From contig NZ_CP034346.1 of the NCBI RefSeq assembly GCF_003991425.1, forward strand, positions 4,687,501 through 4,751,500: DNA of 64,000 nt. Reading direction: 5' to 3'. The position numbers and the translations under genes are program-made. The stretch is from Paenibacillus lutimineralis. GTDB taxonomy: Bacteria; Bacillota; Bacilli; Paenibacillales; Paenibacillaceae. Under the pieces are notes generated by a model. That model made no database searches and had not been told where the DNA came from. It was given only the letters and a program-made list of their open reading frames with translations. Of this stretch, positions 34,815 through 43,830 are shown piece by piece; positions within the stretch are counted from its first letter, which is position 1, and every line of letters starts with the position of its first letter.

Positions 34815-34997
34815 ATGATGGCCGATATCCTAATCATTGGTGTGGTCTTCGGATTTGCACTTTTTGCTCTCTATCGCGGCTTCAAAAAGAGCAAGAAAGG
34901 CGAATGCGCTGGCTGCTCACAGCGTAATTCCTGCGCGGCCTGCGGGGATGTCAATCAGACATCATCTTCTCCCCACTGTGAATCTCAATCTCCATAA
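34815..34997 (+). CDS. FeoB-associated Cys-rich membrane protein
   Basis: A protein of 60 residues. One N-terminal membrane helix (MADILIIGVVFGFALFALYR) is followed by basic residues and a cysteine cluster (CAGCSQRNSCAAC). This architecture and the place after feoB are typical of the small FeoB-associated protein family. AAAGGAAA precedes two adjacent ATG codons; the first was chosen. A role as iron-binding partner is inferred. Confidence 0.85.
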   Translation: MMADILIIGVVFGFALFALYRGFKKSKKGECAGCSQRNSCAACGDVNQTSSSPHCESQSP

Positions 34998-35014
34998 GTC
35001 AACAATTTATACTG

Positions 35015-35058
35015 AAAAAAAAGGTATCTCATCCTTGTAACGATGAGATACCTTTTTC
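35015..35058 (+). terminator. Bidirectional terminator between feo genes and the kinase
   Basis: AAAAAGGTATCTCATC and GATGAGATACCTTTTT form a long perfect stem with T-runs on both strands. It ends both converging transcripts. Confidence 0.9.
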
Positions 35059-35072
35059 TCTTTATACAAAAT

Positions 35073-36179
35073 CTATACCATGGGGAGCCAGATCTCAAAG
35101 ATTGTACCTGCTCCTTTGATACTATCGACGGAGATCGTTCCCTTGTGGTTCCTTACGATCCGGTAGCTAACCGATAGGCCAAGCCCAGTTCCCTTCTCCT
35201 TCGTCGTAAAGAAAGGATCGAAGAGGTGGGCTAACAGCGTCTTATCGATGCCATTCCCGTTATCCTGAATAGATATATTCACATATTTCCCTTCGGGCTT
35301 TGCTGTGATATTAATAACTCCGGAGTGATCGCATTTTACCTCTTCAATCGCATCCAGCGCATTTTTGATAATATTTAATAGAACCTGCTTAATCTGCTTC
35401 ACGTCAATGGACACATTCATGTTTGCATCCTCGGACAAGAGAAGGTTGATTTCGCAGCCTTTCATATGCCCCTCGCTTTCCGTCAGGAGCACAACTTCTT
35501 TTAATAAGGAGTAGACACTAACAACAACCATTTGCGGGGCGGTGGGCTTGGAAGAGTTGAGAAATTCAAAAATAATATCATTGGCGCGATCAATTTCGGC
35601 CAGAATAATTCTTGCATATTCATCCTTGCCCAATTGGACAAGATGAGGGCGAAGCAGCTGAATGAAGCCGCGGATGGTTGTCAGCGGATTGCGGATCTCA
35701 TGGGCAATAGCTGCTGATATTTTCCCAAGCATGGCCAGCTTATCATTTTGATATGCAGTTTGCTCAATTTGTCTGAATTCAGAAACGTCCTTCACGCTGA
35801 GCAAGAAATCTCCATCCATCTGGTCTCCATACTTCACCGTAATTAACCAATGACGGCCATATTCATCAATGACCTCATGATTCTTCTTGCGATAGAAGAT
35901 TGTCTCGCGATAAATACGCAGAATCTTCCTCTTCTTAAATTGGTTCAGATGTGGGTGAAGCAGTATTTGCAACAAGTTACATCCGATCAATGCGTGACGC
36001 GGGGTTTCAAGGAGCTTAGCCATCTGCACATTAATAAAAGTCAGCACTCCCTCACTATCAAACAGCATAATTCCGCTATCCATATGCTGGAGCACATTTT
36101 CATACTTGTTCATTACAAGCTGGGTTGATTGAAATGCTTTGACGGACTCAAGTAATGTATCCTGGAATTCACTCAACAA
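35073..36179 (-). CDS. PAS-domain sensor histidine kinase (sporulation-kinase type)
   Basis: A protein of 368 residues with no membrane helix. It has a PAS domain at about 25-135 (MDSGIMLFDSEGVLTFINVQ), HisKA with phospho-acceptor His160 in AIAHEIRNPLTTIRGFIQLL, and HATPase_c with NIIKNALDAIEE, DNGNGI and GTGLGLSVSYRIV. HEIRNPLTTIRGF is the form seen in Spo0A-phosphorelay kinases such as KinA-KinE. No response regulator is adjacent, so it is an orphan, consistent with a phosphorelay role. TTG start with GGGGG 6 nt upstream. The 335 nt upstream (36180-36514) hold no gene that I can see. Confidence 0.85.
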   Translation of the reverse strand: MLSEFQDTLLESVKAFQSTQLVMNKYENVLQHMDSGIMLFDSEGVLTFINVQMAKLLETPRHALIGCNLLQILLHPHLNQFKKRKILRIYRETIFYRKKNHEVIDEYGRHWLITVKYGDQMDGDFLLSVKDVSEFRQIEQTAYQNDKLAMLGKISAAIAHEIRNPLTTIRGFIQLLRPHLVQLGKDEYARIILAEIDRANDIIFEFLNSSKPTAPQMVVVSVYSLLKEVVLLTESEGHMKGCEINLLLSEDANMNVSIDVKQIKQVLLNIIKNALDAIEEVKCDHSGVINITAKPEGKYVNISIQDNGNGIDKTLLAHLFDPFFTTKEKGTGLGLSVSYRIVRNHKGTISVDSIKGAGTIFEIWLPMV

Positions 36180-36478
36180 GTTGATCCCCCTTTTTCAAAT
36201 GATCTACCTGCCTATATACGTCAACCTACGGTCTACGGTCATTTTGCAATAGTCCCATTCCACGTTCTTACGGCATTGATCTTTACTCAAAGGTTCTTGC
36301 TCTTAAATTCTTAAGGAAACCCCTCAACACGGATCATAACCAACTCCTTATACGCTTGTACAATAACCCTAATTAAATCATAGTAAACTTTTCCAGAAAA
36401 CGTCAATCAGAGATACTGTCGAAAAAAGAGGTATCGCTTAAATTTACCCATTTTCTCCAAAAAAATATCCAAAAAGGT

Positions 36479-36507
36479 TAAAAAGCACTCCCAATTGGAA
36501 GTGCTCT
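36479..36507 (-). terminator. Terminator of codBA
   Basis: AGCACTTCC and GGGAGTGCT pair around AATT, followed by TTTTT on the minus strand. Confidence 0.85.
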
Positions 36508-36514
36508 TGTCATT

Positions 36515-37783
36515 TTATCTATTAAAGTCAACTTTTTCTGTTTCATTGCCTAGATTAATTGTTGTCTCACTAGGCTTCGTCTCGGAGATAAGTTTGCCGT
36601 TTCGGAAGGAATAGCGAACGGTCGCTTGCTTCCGGATGGCCTCATATTCATTCTCTGCCGACAGGACGATGAAATTCGCAGGCTTGCCTGACTCAATGCC
36701 ATACTTTTCTTCAATTTGCAGCGTCTTGGCACTGTTCGTCGTTATCATATCAATGGAATTTACAATCTGCTCGTAACCCATGAGCTGAGCGGCGTGAATT
36801 CCCATATGAAGGACTTGAAGCATCTTCCCTGTACCCAGCGGATACCATGGATCGAAGATATCATCATGCCCAAAGCATACGTTAAGTCCTGCTTCCAGCA
36901 GCTCTTTTACACGGGTGAGACCTCTGCGCTTCGGATACGTATCGAATCGGCCCTGAAGATGAATATTGACGAGCGGGTTAGATACAAAATGAATGCCCGA
37001 CATTTTCAGTAGACGGAACAGCTTGTACGCATAAGCGTCATTATAGGAGCCCATTGCTGTTGTATGGCTTGCTGTCGTACGTGCTCCGAGGCCACGCTCA
37101 AAGGCTTCTTTGGCAACAACCTCGACGAACCGAGATTGTTCATCATCGATCTCATCACAATGGATATCCACCAGACGGTCGTATTTCTCAGCCATGTCAA
37201 AGACGATCTTCATGGAATTGACGCCATATTCACGTGTAAATTCAAAATGCGGAATCCCGCCAACCACATCCGCTCCTAACTTCATCGCTTCCTCCAGCAA
37301 TTCTACGCCGTTCGGGAACGATAGGATGCCCTCTTGTGGAAAGGCGACGAGCTGGATATCTACATAAGGGGCCATCTCTTCCTTCACTTCAAGCAGCGCC
37401 TTCAAAGCGGTCAGATCGGGATCTGTCACATCAACATGGGTCCGAACATGCTGAATGCCTTGGGCAATCTGCCATTTAAGTGCCGTCTTGGAACGGAGTA
37501 CTACATCATCATGAGTCAACGTCTCTTTACGCTGCGACCAACGCTGAATTCCTTCAAATAATGTGCCGCTTTGATTCCATTCCGGTTCACCAGCTGTGAG
37601 CGTCGTATCCAGGTGAATATGCGGTTCAATAAATGGTGGAAGTACGAGCGAACCGGCAACATCGATCACTTCATGGCCCTCAACATTCACCGGAGACTCC
37701 GTAATGCTCACAAATTTCCCATCCTGTACAACGATATTCCATAGTCCCTCTTGTGCTCTTAACTTTGCATTTTGAATAATCAT
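36515..37783 (-). CDS. codA: Cytosine deaminase
   Basis: An amidohydrolase of 422 residues that converts cytosine to uracil and ammonia. Metal-binding HIHLD (His55, His57) follows PPFIEP. Further sites are [23 protein letters not shown] and [14 protein letters not shown], the last typical of CodA. Its start overlaps the codB stop (ATGA). Related isocytosine or creatinine deaminases cannot be fully excluded, but pairing with codB supports cytosine. Confidence 0.92.
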   Translation of the reverse strand: MIIQNAKLRAQEGLWNIVVQDGKFVSITESPVNVEGHEVIDVAGSLVLPPFIEPHIHLDTTLTAGEPEWNQSGTLFEGIQRWSQRKETLTHDDVVLRSKTALKWQIAQGIQHVRTHVDVTDPDLTALKALLEVKEEMAPYVDIQLVAFPQEGILSFPNGVELLEEAMKLGADVVGGIPHFEFTREYGVNSMKIVFDMAEKYDRLVDIHCDEIDDEQSRFVEVVAKEAFERGLGARTTASHTTAMGSYNDAYAYKLFRLLKMSGIHFVSNPLVNIHLQGRFDTYPKRRGLTRVKELLEAGLNVCFGHDDIFDPWYPLGTGKMLQVLHMGIHAAQLMGYEQIVNSIDMITTNSAKTLQIEEKYGIESGKPANFIVLSAENEYEAIRKQATVRYSFRNGKLISETKPSETTINLGNETEKVDFNR

Positions 37784-39048
37784 TGATGTACCCCCTCATT
37801 AATCAGTTTCTTTGTTGTTTGCTCCTCTCGCAGAGGAAAGCATTTCATTGCGATCACATAAATCACTGCTGTGCCCAAAATCCCGTTGACCGGCGGAATC
37901 CCTGGTACAAACTTGGCGATAAGTACGCCCCCTACCCATGCGATTAGAGCGTTCCAATTCACTTGTCTGAATTTCATTTCCTCGAACTTCTGATACTTAC
38001 CGCGTTTCAGCAAGAAAAAATCGGTCAGTAGAATCGCCCCGATCGAAGGCAGAACAGAGCCCAATACCGTAAGGAATCCAACAAAATTGTTATAAAGCCA
38101 CATCGCCGCAACCGTACCTAGAAGCCCATTTCCAATTACAAATTTATTACGCGATAACTTCGTAATATTAGAGAAACCTAAACTTGAAGCGTACAAGGCA
38201 TTTTCGTTGGTAGTCCAAATATTCAGACCAAGTACGATGATAGCTGGAATGATTAATCCTTGCAGATACATCACGTCAGAGATATCTGATTCCCCGTATA
38301 CAATCGCCCCAACGGCACCAAATAAGAACATTAATGAATTACCAAGGAAGAACGCCACCACCGTGGATACTACTGCAGAGCGAGCCGATTTTGCAAATCT
38401 TGCAAAATCGGGCGTCAACGTCCCACCGCTAATAAAGGAGCCGATACAAACCGAGAGGGCCGTAGCAATCCCGATTGCTTGGGCCGGCTCATAGGACAGT
38501 AAGCCCTGGAGGCCTCCTGCCTTGTTAGTTGCCTCGAGCACCGAGTAACTCCCCAAGATCGCAATCGAAGGAACGGAGACAATGCCGATAATCGCCAGTG
38601 CTTTAATTCCGTAAATAGCAGTGACCGTCATCAGCACTCCGAAAATAAGAATCAGCACATATACGTTCATGCCAGTCATCTTCTGTACTGGAACGGCGAA
38701 CATCGCGACACCTACACCAAACCAGCCTACCTGCGTTAAGCCGAGCAGCAATGAGGATAGATAAGACCCTTTCTCCCCAAATGCATATCTGGTCAGCAAA
38801 TGAGTCGACAGCCCTGTTTTTGCAGCGATATAAGCCAGTGCCCCGGTATAGACACCAAGAATCAAATTCCCGGCCAGAACAATCCAGATGAATTGAGAAA
38901 ACTTAAGTCCGTTGCCAAGGGTTCCGCCTGCCCACATGCTGGCAGAGAAGAAGGTGAAGCCCAGCATGACGGCGAGAATTTTCCAAAATCCGTTGCGATG
39001 TGCCTGGGGCACAGGTTCTAATGAGAATTCCAAATCTACTTTTTCCAT
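37780..39048 (-). CDS. codB: Cytosine permease
   Basis: A nucleobase:cation symporter-1 family transporter of 422 residues with about twelve hydrophobic helices. Motifs include [30 protein letters not shown] and [20 protein letters not shown]. The start at 39048 has TTTGGAGG 5 nt upstream. The longer frame to 39138 reads through leader DNA and a poly-A tract. It is the first gene of codB-codA, downstream of a PyrR-type attenuator. Confidence 0.92.
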   Translation of the reverse strand: MEKVDLEFSLEPVPQAHRNGFWKILAVMLGFTFFSASMWAGGTLGNGLKFSQFIWIVLAGNLILGVYTGALAYIAAKTGLSTHLLTRYAFGEKGSYLSSLLLGLTQVGWFGVGVAMFAVPVQKMTGMNVYVLILIFGVLMTVTAIYGIKALAIIGIVSVPSIAILGSYSVLEATNKAGGLQGLLSYEPAQAIGIATALSVCIGSFISGGTLTPDFARFAKSARSAVVSTVVAFFLGNSLMFLFGAVGAIVYGESDISDVMYLQGLIIPAIIVLGLNIWTTNENALYASSLGFSNITKLSRNKFVIGNGLLGTVAAMWLYNNFVGFLTVLGSVLPSIGAILLTDFFLLKRGKYQKFEEMKFRQVNWNALIAWVGGVLIAKFVPGIPPVNGILGTAVIYVIAMKCFPLREEQTTKKLINEGVHQ

Positions 39049-39138
39049 AGCAGCCTCCAAATAACATGATGATTGATACCGCATGATGCTTGTACATGCT
39101 TGGAGAGCACCGAACCGTGCAAAAAAAAAAAATTGCAA

Positions 39139-39176
39139 TAAAAAAGACGCATTGCCGTTTCTGACAATACGCCTCT
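39139..39176 (-). terminator. Attenuator terminator before codB
   Basis: GAGGCGTATTGTC and GGCAATGCGTC pair on the minus strand and T6 follows. It is the termination element of the PyrR leader. Confidence 0.85.
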
Positions 39177-39272
39177 TCTACTTATGATCAAACCAAATAG
39201 ACATAAAAATGCCTTGTTGGATCATAAGGTCCGCTGTCCTTGCCAGTCTCACGGGACTGATTTAAAGGTATC
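39177..39272 (-). promoter_or_regulatory. PyrR-binding attenuator leader of codBA
   Basis: On the minus strand TCAGTCCCGTGAGACTGG with AAGGA matches the PyrR-binding loop of Bacillus pyr leaders: stem CAGTC/GACTG, loop CCGTGA, lower CCTT/AAGG. A perfect CTTATGATC/GATCATAAG stem follows, then the terminator at 39139-39176. When UMP is high, PyrR would bind and allow termination. Control of cytosine salvage by PyrR is inferred from this layout. Confidence 0.8.
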
Positions 39273-39335
39273 AATATAAAGTTGTTAACATTATTACAGA
39301 AAAAATCTTCATTGTCACTGGAAATACATGGGAAT

Positions 39336-39740
39336 CTATTTCTGCAGCAATTTGGTTCTACGTCGACTCATTACTGCTAACCGCTTCTTAAGCTCTCTTT
39401 CCCACTTGTCATCGCCGATATGCTTCGAGAAAGCCAAAAGGTCAAGCGCCATATCGATTTGGCTCTGAACAATATCAAGCGGGTCCTCTTCCTCACAGTT
39501 CACACAATTGCAGAAGATCGATTCTTCATCCTCCATTACGAAATCCTGAAAATCAATTTCCGAGACACCATCACCATGTGCGTACTCAGCCAAAATCTCA
39601 TATTCATTCTCCACTTTGTAATGGACTTCGACCCGATGGCATACCGGGCAGAACAGCAAGGGAACATTATGGACCTGGGTACGATAATGCTTCAAAGTCC
39701 CCTTAGTTCCAAGCATACTAGCACCGCAGCAAAAACTCAT
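39336..39740 (-). CDS. Cysteine-rich protein of unknown function
   Basis: A protein of 134 residues. Cysteines appear as CC near the N-terminus, CPVC at about 31-34 and CNCVNC in the middle, a pattern suited to zinc binding. The middle is acidic, and the C-terminal helix is basic (KKRLAVMSRRRTKLLQK). I do not recognise the family. The start has AAAGGGTGACAGGGG upstream. Codons and strand fit the surrounding genes. Confidence 0.65.
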   Translation of the reverse strand: MSFCCGASMLGTKGTLKHYRTQVHNVPLLFCPVCHRVEVHYKVENEYEILAEYAHGDGVSEIDFQDFVMEDEESIFCNCVNCEEEDPLDIVQSQIDMALDLLAFSKHIGDDKWERELKKRLAVMSRRRTKLLQK

Positions 39741-39898
39741 CCCCTGTCACCCTTTCCAGATCCTTGTTCATACACTCAAGTATTATATCCACCTTCAATA
39801 TGTGATTTCAAATAATTTATTCGAGAAAGGTGCGAGTAATTCCTCTGTAGAATACGAAATTATTACCAAATATCTATGACCAACGACATACCTTGGGC

Positions 39899-39935
39899 AA
39901 AAAGCCCCCTGCATGGAACACCTGCAGAGGGCTTG
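39899..39935 (-). terminator. Terminator of the peroxiredoxin gene
   Basis: AAGCCCTCTGCAGG and CATGCAGGGGGCTT pair, followed by TTTG on the minus strand. Confidence 0.82.
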
Positions 39936-39940
39936 AAATG

Positions 39941-40489
39941 TTACTTCGAATGAAGATTCTTGTCTCCAGGTTTCCAATCTGCGGGGCAGAGGCCACCAGA
40001 TTGAAGAGCCTGAAGAACGCGGAATGTCTCGTCAACACTACGTCCTACATTGTTATGGTTAACGACCTGGTATCTCACTTCGCCCTCCGGGTCAATGATG
40101 AACAGGCCGCGAAGTGCAACGCCCTCTTCCTCGATGAGGACACCATAATCACGGGCAGCACTCTTCGTCATATCGGACGCAAGCGGGAAGTTCAATTGCC
40201 CCAGGCCATTACTATCCTTCGGCGTATTAATCCACGCTTTATGGCTATGCTCAGAGTCTACGCTGCAGCCAAGAACTTCAGCATCTAGCTTCTTGAACCG
40301 TGGGTAAGCCTCACTCAGCGCCATAATCTCAGTCGGGCATATATCTGTGAAGTCCAACGGATAGAAGAAGAACACCAGCCATTCGCCACGATAATCGGAC
40401 AGCTTCTTACGTCCAAATTCCTGGCCGTCTCCGTTTACAATCGCGAGATCGAATTCCGGAGCTGGTCTGCCTACCAAACGTTCTGCCAT
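39941..40489 (-). CDS. 2-Cys peroxiredoxin (AhpC/Prx1 type)
   Basis: A protein of 182 residues that reduces peroxides with thiol partners. The peroxidatic Cys is in FYPLDFTDICPTEI and the resolving Cys in GGLCPADWKPGD. The length and C-terminal resolving motif put it in the typical 2-Cys class, near B. subtilis YkuU, rather than the Bcp class. The ATG follows GAGGAAATTTTCAG. It is a single gene between leuB and the Cys-rich gene, not beside ahpF. Confidence 0.93.
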   Translation of the reverse strand: MAERLVGRPAPEFDLAIVNGDGQEFGRKKLSDYRGEWLVFFFYPLDFTDICPTEIMALSEAYPRFKKLDAEVLGCSVDSEHSHKAWINTPKDSNGLGQLNFPLASDMTKSAARDYGVLIEEEGVALRGLFIIDPEGEVRYQVVNHNNVGRSVDETFRVLQALQSGGLCPADWKPGDKNLHSK

Positions 40490-40584
40490 CTGAAAATTTC
40501 CTCCTCAACAAATGGTAAGAAACAAAAGGCGCTTCTATTTTTAGGTTGGACTACTTATTTTCATGCTATGCATACAAAATTATG

Positions 40585-41661
40585 TTATTTCATCGCAGCG
40601 ACGATAAGATCGCCCATCTCCTTCGTACCGATCGCCTTGCTCTTATCAACGGCGATATCACCGGTACGATGTCCTGCATTAAGTACATCAGATACAGCCT
40701 TTTCGATCGAATCTGCAGCATCCGCATAGCCAAATGTCATTCTAAACATCAGAGCCAGCGACAAGATCGTCGCGATCGGGTTAGCTAGATTCTGGCCAGC
40801 AATATCCGGGGCAGAACCATGGACGGGCTCGTACAGACCGAAGCTGCCTTCACCCAGCGATGCGGAGGACAACATGCCGATTGATCCAGTCAACATCGCA
40901 GCTTCATCACTAAGAATATCTCCGAACATATTCTCAGTTACGATAACATCGAAGCTGGCCGGACGGCGAAGCAGCTGCATTGCACAGTTATCCACCAGTA
41001 CATGCTCCAGCTCAACATCCGGATATTCCGGAGCAATCCGGATTACTACCTCACGCCATAGGCGGGAAGTCTCAAGCACGTTCGCCTTGTCAACGGAAGC
41101 AAGCTTCTTGCGACGCTTCTGAGCGATCTCGAACGCTTGACGCACGATCCGCTCCACTTCACTCACATTATAAGCGCAAGTGTCAACCGCTTCCTGTCCT
41201 TGCTCCGTATCACGGCGGAACTTCTCACCGAAATAAATACCGCCTGTTAACTCACGTACCACGATCAGATCCGTACCTTCTAATACTTCCGGCTTCAAAG
41301 TGGAAGCGTCCTTCAGACAGTCGAAGACAACGGCTGGACGCAGGTTGGAGAATAAGCCGAGCGCTTTCCGAATACCGAGCAGCCCTGTCTCTGGACGAAG
41401 CTCCTTCGGGTTGTTATCCCATTTCGGTCCGCCAACCGCTCCAAGCAATACCGCATCCGCACTGCGGCAAATATCGAGCGTCTCTTGCGGTAACGGTGTT
41501 CCCTTCTCATCGATTGCAATTCCGCCGAACAAGGCATGCTCTGTCTCAAAGCGGTAGCCGAACAGTTCCTCCGCACGTTTCATTACTTTTTCTGTTTCAG
41601 CAACAACTTCCGGTCCGATCCCGTCGCCGGCAATAACGGCTATTTTTTTTACGTCAGCCAT
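40585..41661 (-). CDS. leuB: 3-isopropylmalate dehydrogenase
   Basis: A protein of 358 residues that oxidises and decarboxylates 3-isopropylmalate in leucine synthesis. Motifs: [23 protein letters not shown] (substrate arginine and tyrosine region), and [14 protein letters not shown] with NAD-binding loop. The start at 41661 has AGAGGAAG upstream. It lies apart from leuA, separated by gldA and a methyltransferase, and leuCD do not follow, so the leucine genes are split. Confidence 0.95.
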   Translation of the reverse strand: MADVKKIAVIAGDGIGPEVVAETEKVMKRAEELFGYRFETEHALFGGIAIDEKGTPLPQETLDICRSADAVLLGAVGGPKWDNNPKELRPETGLLGIRKALGLFSNLRPAVVFDCLKDASTLKPEVLEGTDLIVVRELTGGIYFGEKFRRDTEQGQEAVDTCAYNVSEVERIVRQAFEIAQKRRKKLASVDKANVLETSRLWREVVIRIAPEYPDVELEHVLVDNCAMQLLRRPASFDVIVTENMFGDILSDEAAMLTGSIGMLSSASLGEGSFGLYEPVHGSAPDIAGQNLANPIATILSLALMFRMTFGYADAADSIEKAVSDVLNAGHRTGDIAVDKSKAIGTKEMGDLIVAAMK

Positions 41662-41804
41662 GATTATCTTCCTCTCCTCAAGCATTTCACGAATAACATC
41701 CTTACTCTGTTGTAACACAATCGGAGAGGCTAGACCAAGATATAGATTCTATTATACTAATAGGTTTTAACTATAAGCTATTTAAAGGGCTATCTAGGTG
41801 GAAT

Positions 41805-42407
41805 TTATTTCTTAGCATCAAGTATAAACATGGACGCATCCTGATTCATGAATATTTTACTTCCCGTATAAAAAGTTTTAGCCGTAACATCTTTGAAGCC
41901 CATCTGATTCATCAGATTTATAAGCTGCCCTTGATCAAATCCATTATGAACCATGTCTGAGGCAATCTCTTTATTTTTATCAAAATCAATAATTAGCAAA
42001 TGGCCATCTGGGTTGAGAACCTCATACAACTTGGATAACACGGGCTCCACATTGCTGATATGAAGCAAAACCTGAGCCATAATAACGTAATCAGCACGGA
42101 TATCTGAGCGGAATGCCGTTTCAAAATCAAAGCATAACGTAGCCGCATTCTGAATATGGGCCTCAGCCATTTTTTGCTCGATCTGTCTAAGCATATTTTG
42201 CGAGGTATCCAAAAAAGTCACGGAACGAAATTCATCCAGCAGATCCATTCCAACGAGTCCAGTCCCACATCCAAAATCGATCGCACTTTTATTTTTACCG
42301 TCCGATATGTATTCACGAACAGCATTAGATATAATTTTGGCGATTCTAATTCTTTCGGGTGTATCATATCCACTCGCCATCGAATCAAAAATATCGGTAT
42401 TTCCCAT
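41805..42407 (-). CDS. Class I SAM-dependent methyltransferase
   Basis: A protein of 200 residues. Motif I is AIDFGCGTGLVGMDLL, motif II VTFLDTSQNM, and the post-motif region reads MAQVLLHISN and LNPDGHLLIIDFD. The substrate is unknown; small-molecule methyltransferases of this type are common. The start at 42407 has GGGGG 7 nt upstream. It sits between gldA and leuB without obvious link to branched-chain synthesis and looks more AT-rich than its neighbours, which may point to insertion. Confidence 0.82.
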   Translation of the reverse strand: MGNTDIFDSMASGYDTPERIRIAKIISNAVREYISDGKNKSAIDFGCGTGLVGMDLLDEFRSVTFLDTSQNMLRQIEQKMAEAHIQNAATLCFDFETAFRSDIRADYVIMAQVLLHISNVEPVLSKLYEVLNPDGHLLIIDFDKNKEIASDMVHNGFDQGQLINLMNQMGFKDVTAKTFYTGSKIFMNQDASMFILDAKK

Positions 42408-42505
42408 GATTGTACCCCCAGTCCGTTTCTTTCTTAAAATTCTTTTTGTGCATTTCAATGTTTATCTTGTAATAGCTACAGTATCATATCATGAGCTTTG
42501 ATATC

Positions 42506-42558
42506 AAAAAAGGCAGGGTGTCTCTCCTTTTAAATTTCCAAGAGCACCACCCTGTCTT
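42506..42558 (-). terminator. Terminator of gldA
   Basis: GACAGGGTGGTGCTCTT and GGAGAGACACCCTGCC pair, with T6 after the stem on the minus strand. Confidence 0.85.
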
Positions 42559-42577
42559 CTGTTGTCAGCTATGTCCC

Positions 42578-43687
42578 TTAATCATGATACGATTCAGCAA
42601 TTGCATTCGCTGTTACGATCGCTTGGTATACATCATCCGGACTGACCGGGAACGGCATATTCCCCATGGTGTCGCCCTCTGCACATGCATCAATTGCAAC
42701 CTGGCGCCATTCCTTCTCCTCAAACTTTTCCATTCCGAGATCCTTCAATGTTAGCGGCAAGTTAACGGCTTTGATGAGATGAATCACCGTCTCCAATTCT
42801 TCACGTGGAGCATTCTCCAGTACTAACTGAGCCAACAGACCAAAGGTCACTTTCTCCCCATGCTGCGCTTTGTGCAATGATTCTACAGCTGTCATTCCGT
42901 TGTGAATCGCATGTGCTGCGGCCAATCCCCCAGATTCCGCACCTACACCGCTCAAGTAAATCGTAGCTTCGATCGTCTCCTCCACAGCACGCGTCACAAC
43001 ATGGTTATCCACAGCGATTTTAGCCTCGACCGCATTTTTCAATAACGATTCATAGCAGAGCCGTGCAATTCCAAGCCCGGTTGCGGAAGGCTTCATGAGC
43101 ACCAGATTGTCGCCAAATGACCGATAGCAGGCTCTCGCTTCAAAATAGGTTGCCAGCGCATCACCGATTCCTGCAGCAAAGAAGCGGGAAGGCGCAGCAG
43201 CCAGTATTCCTGTATCAGCCAGTACAATATCCGGGTTGCTCGGCAGGAATAAGTACTCGTCGAAGGAGCCGTCTTCTTTGTATATTACAGCCAGGGCTGT
43301 ACAAGGTGCATCAGTAGATGCAATCGTCGGGAAGATCACGACCGGCAGCTTCTCATAGTAAGCCGTAGCCTTGGCCGTATCCAGTGTCTTGCCTCCGCCG
43401 ATGCCGACAATGATATTAGCCCCTGCCTTACGCGATAAATCGCGGTGCCGTTCAATTTCCTGCTTCGTGATCTGATAATTGAACTTCTCAAATATGGCTT
43501 TATTGCTCCCATTCTTTATGGACTTTCCAGCTTCCTCTTTCGCCCGTTCCAGGATGAATTCATCGCAGATTACATAAGCTGAATCACCAAATGTTTTCAT
43601 GTAATCGTTAATTGAAGCAAGCAGACCCTGTCCGATAATAAACTTCTTAGGCGAGGTCACCGACTTCACATATTTGGCACTGGTCAT
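42578..43687 (-). CDS. gldA: Glycerol dehydrogenase, iron/zinc-type
   Basis: An NAD-dependent dehydrogenase of 369 residues that oxidises glycerol to dihydroxyacetone. NAD-binding GIGGGKTLDTAKA and TIASTDAPCTALAV are present. Metal ligands are the Asp in GIGDALATYFEA and His in AAAHAIHNGM and KAQHGEKVTFG. AAAGGAGA precedes the ATG. It has its own terminator and lies between leuA and leuB, an unusual place. Confidence 0.93.
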   Translation of the reverse strand: MTSAKYVKSVTSPKKFIIGQGLLASINDYMKTFGDSAYVICDEFILERAKEEAGKSIKNGSNKAIFEKFNYQITKQEIERHRDLSRKAGANIIVGIGGGKTLDTAKATAYYEKLPVVIFPTIASTDAPCTALAVIYKEDGSFDEYLFLPSNPDIVLADTGILAAAPSRFFAAGIGDALATYFEARACYRSFGDNLVLMKPSATGLGIARLCYESLLKNAVEAKIAVDNHVVTRAVEETIEATIYLSGVGAESGGLAAAHAIHNGMTAVESLHKAQHGEKVTFGLLAQLVLENAPREELETVIHLIKAVNLPLTLKDLGMEKFEEKEWRQVAIDACAEGDTMGNMPFPVSPDDVYQAIVTANAIAESYHD

Positions 43688-43782
43688 TTATAAATCTCCT
43701 TTTATCGCTCGTTTTCGCCGCTTTTAGGCATTCTTAGAATGCACAGGTACGCTCAACATTATAATTTCCCGGATATGTATGC

Positions 43783-43818
43783 AAAAAGAAAGAGCCCCAA
43801 CTCTTAGTTGGGACTCTT
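43783..43818 (-). terminator. Terminator of leuA
   Basis: AGTCCCAACT and AGTTGGGGCT pair, then CTTTCTTTTT. It marks the end of ilvB-ilvN-ilvC-leuA. Confidence 0.85.
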
Positions 43819-43830
43819 CACATGAGATTG

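Noticed and set aside
39049..39138. 30-residue N-terminal extension of codB
   Set aside because: It begins in a poly-A tract after the attenuator. TTTGGAGG sits at the internal ATG at 39048.
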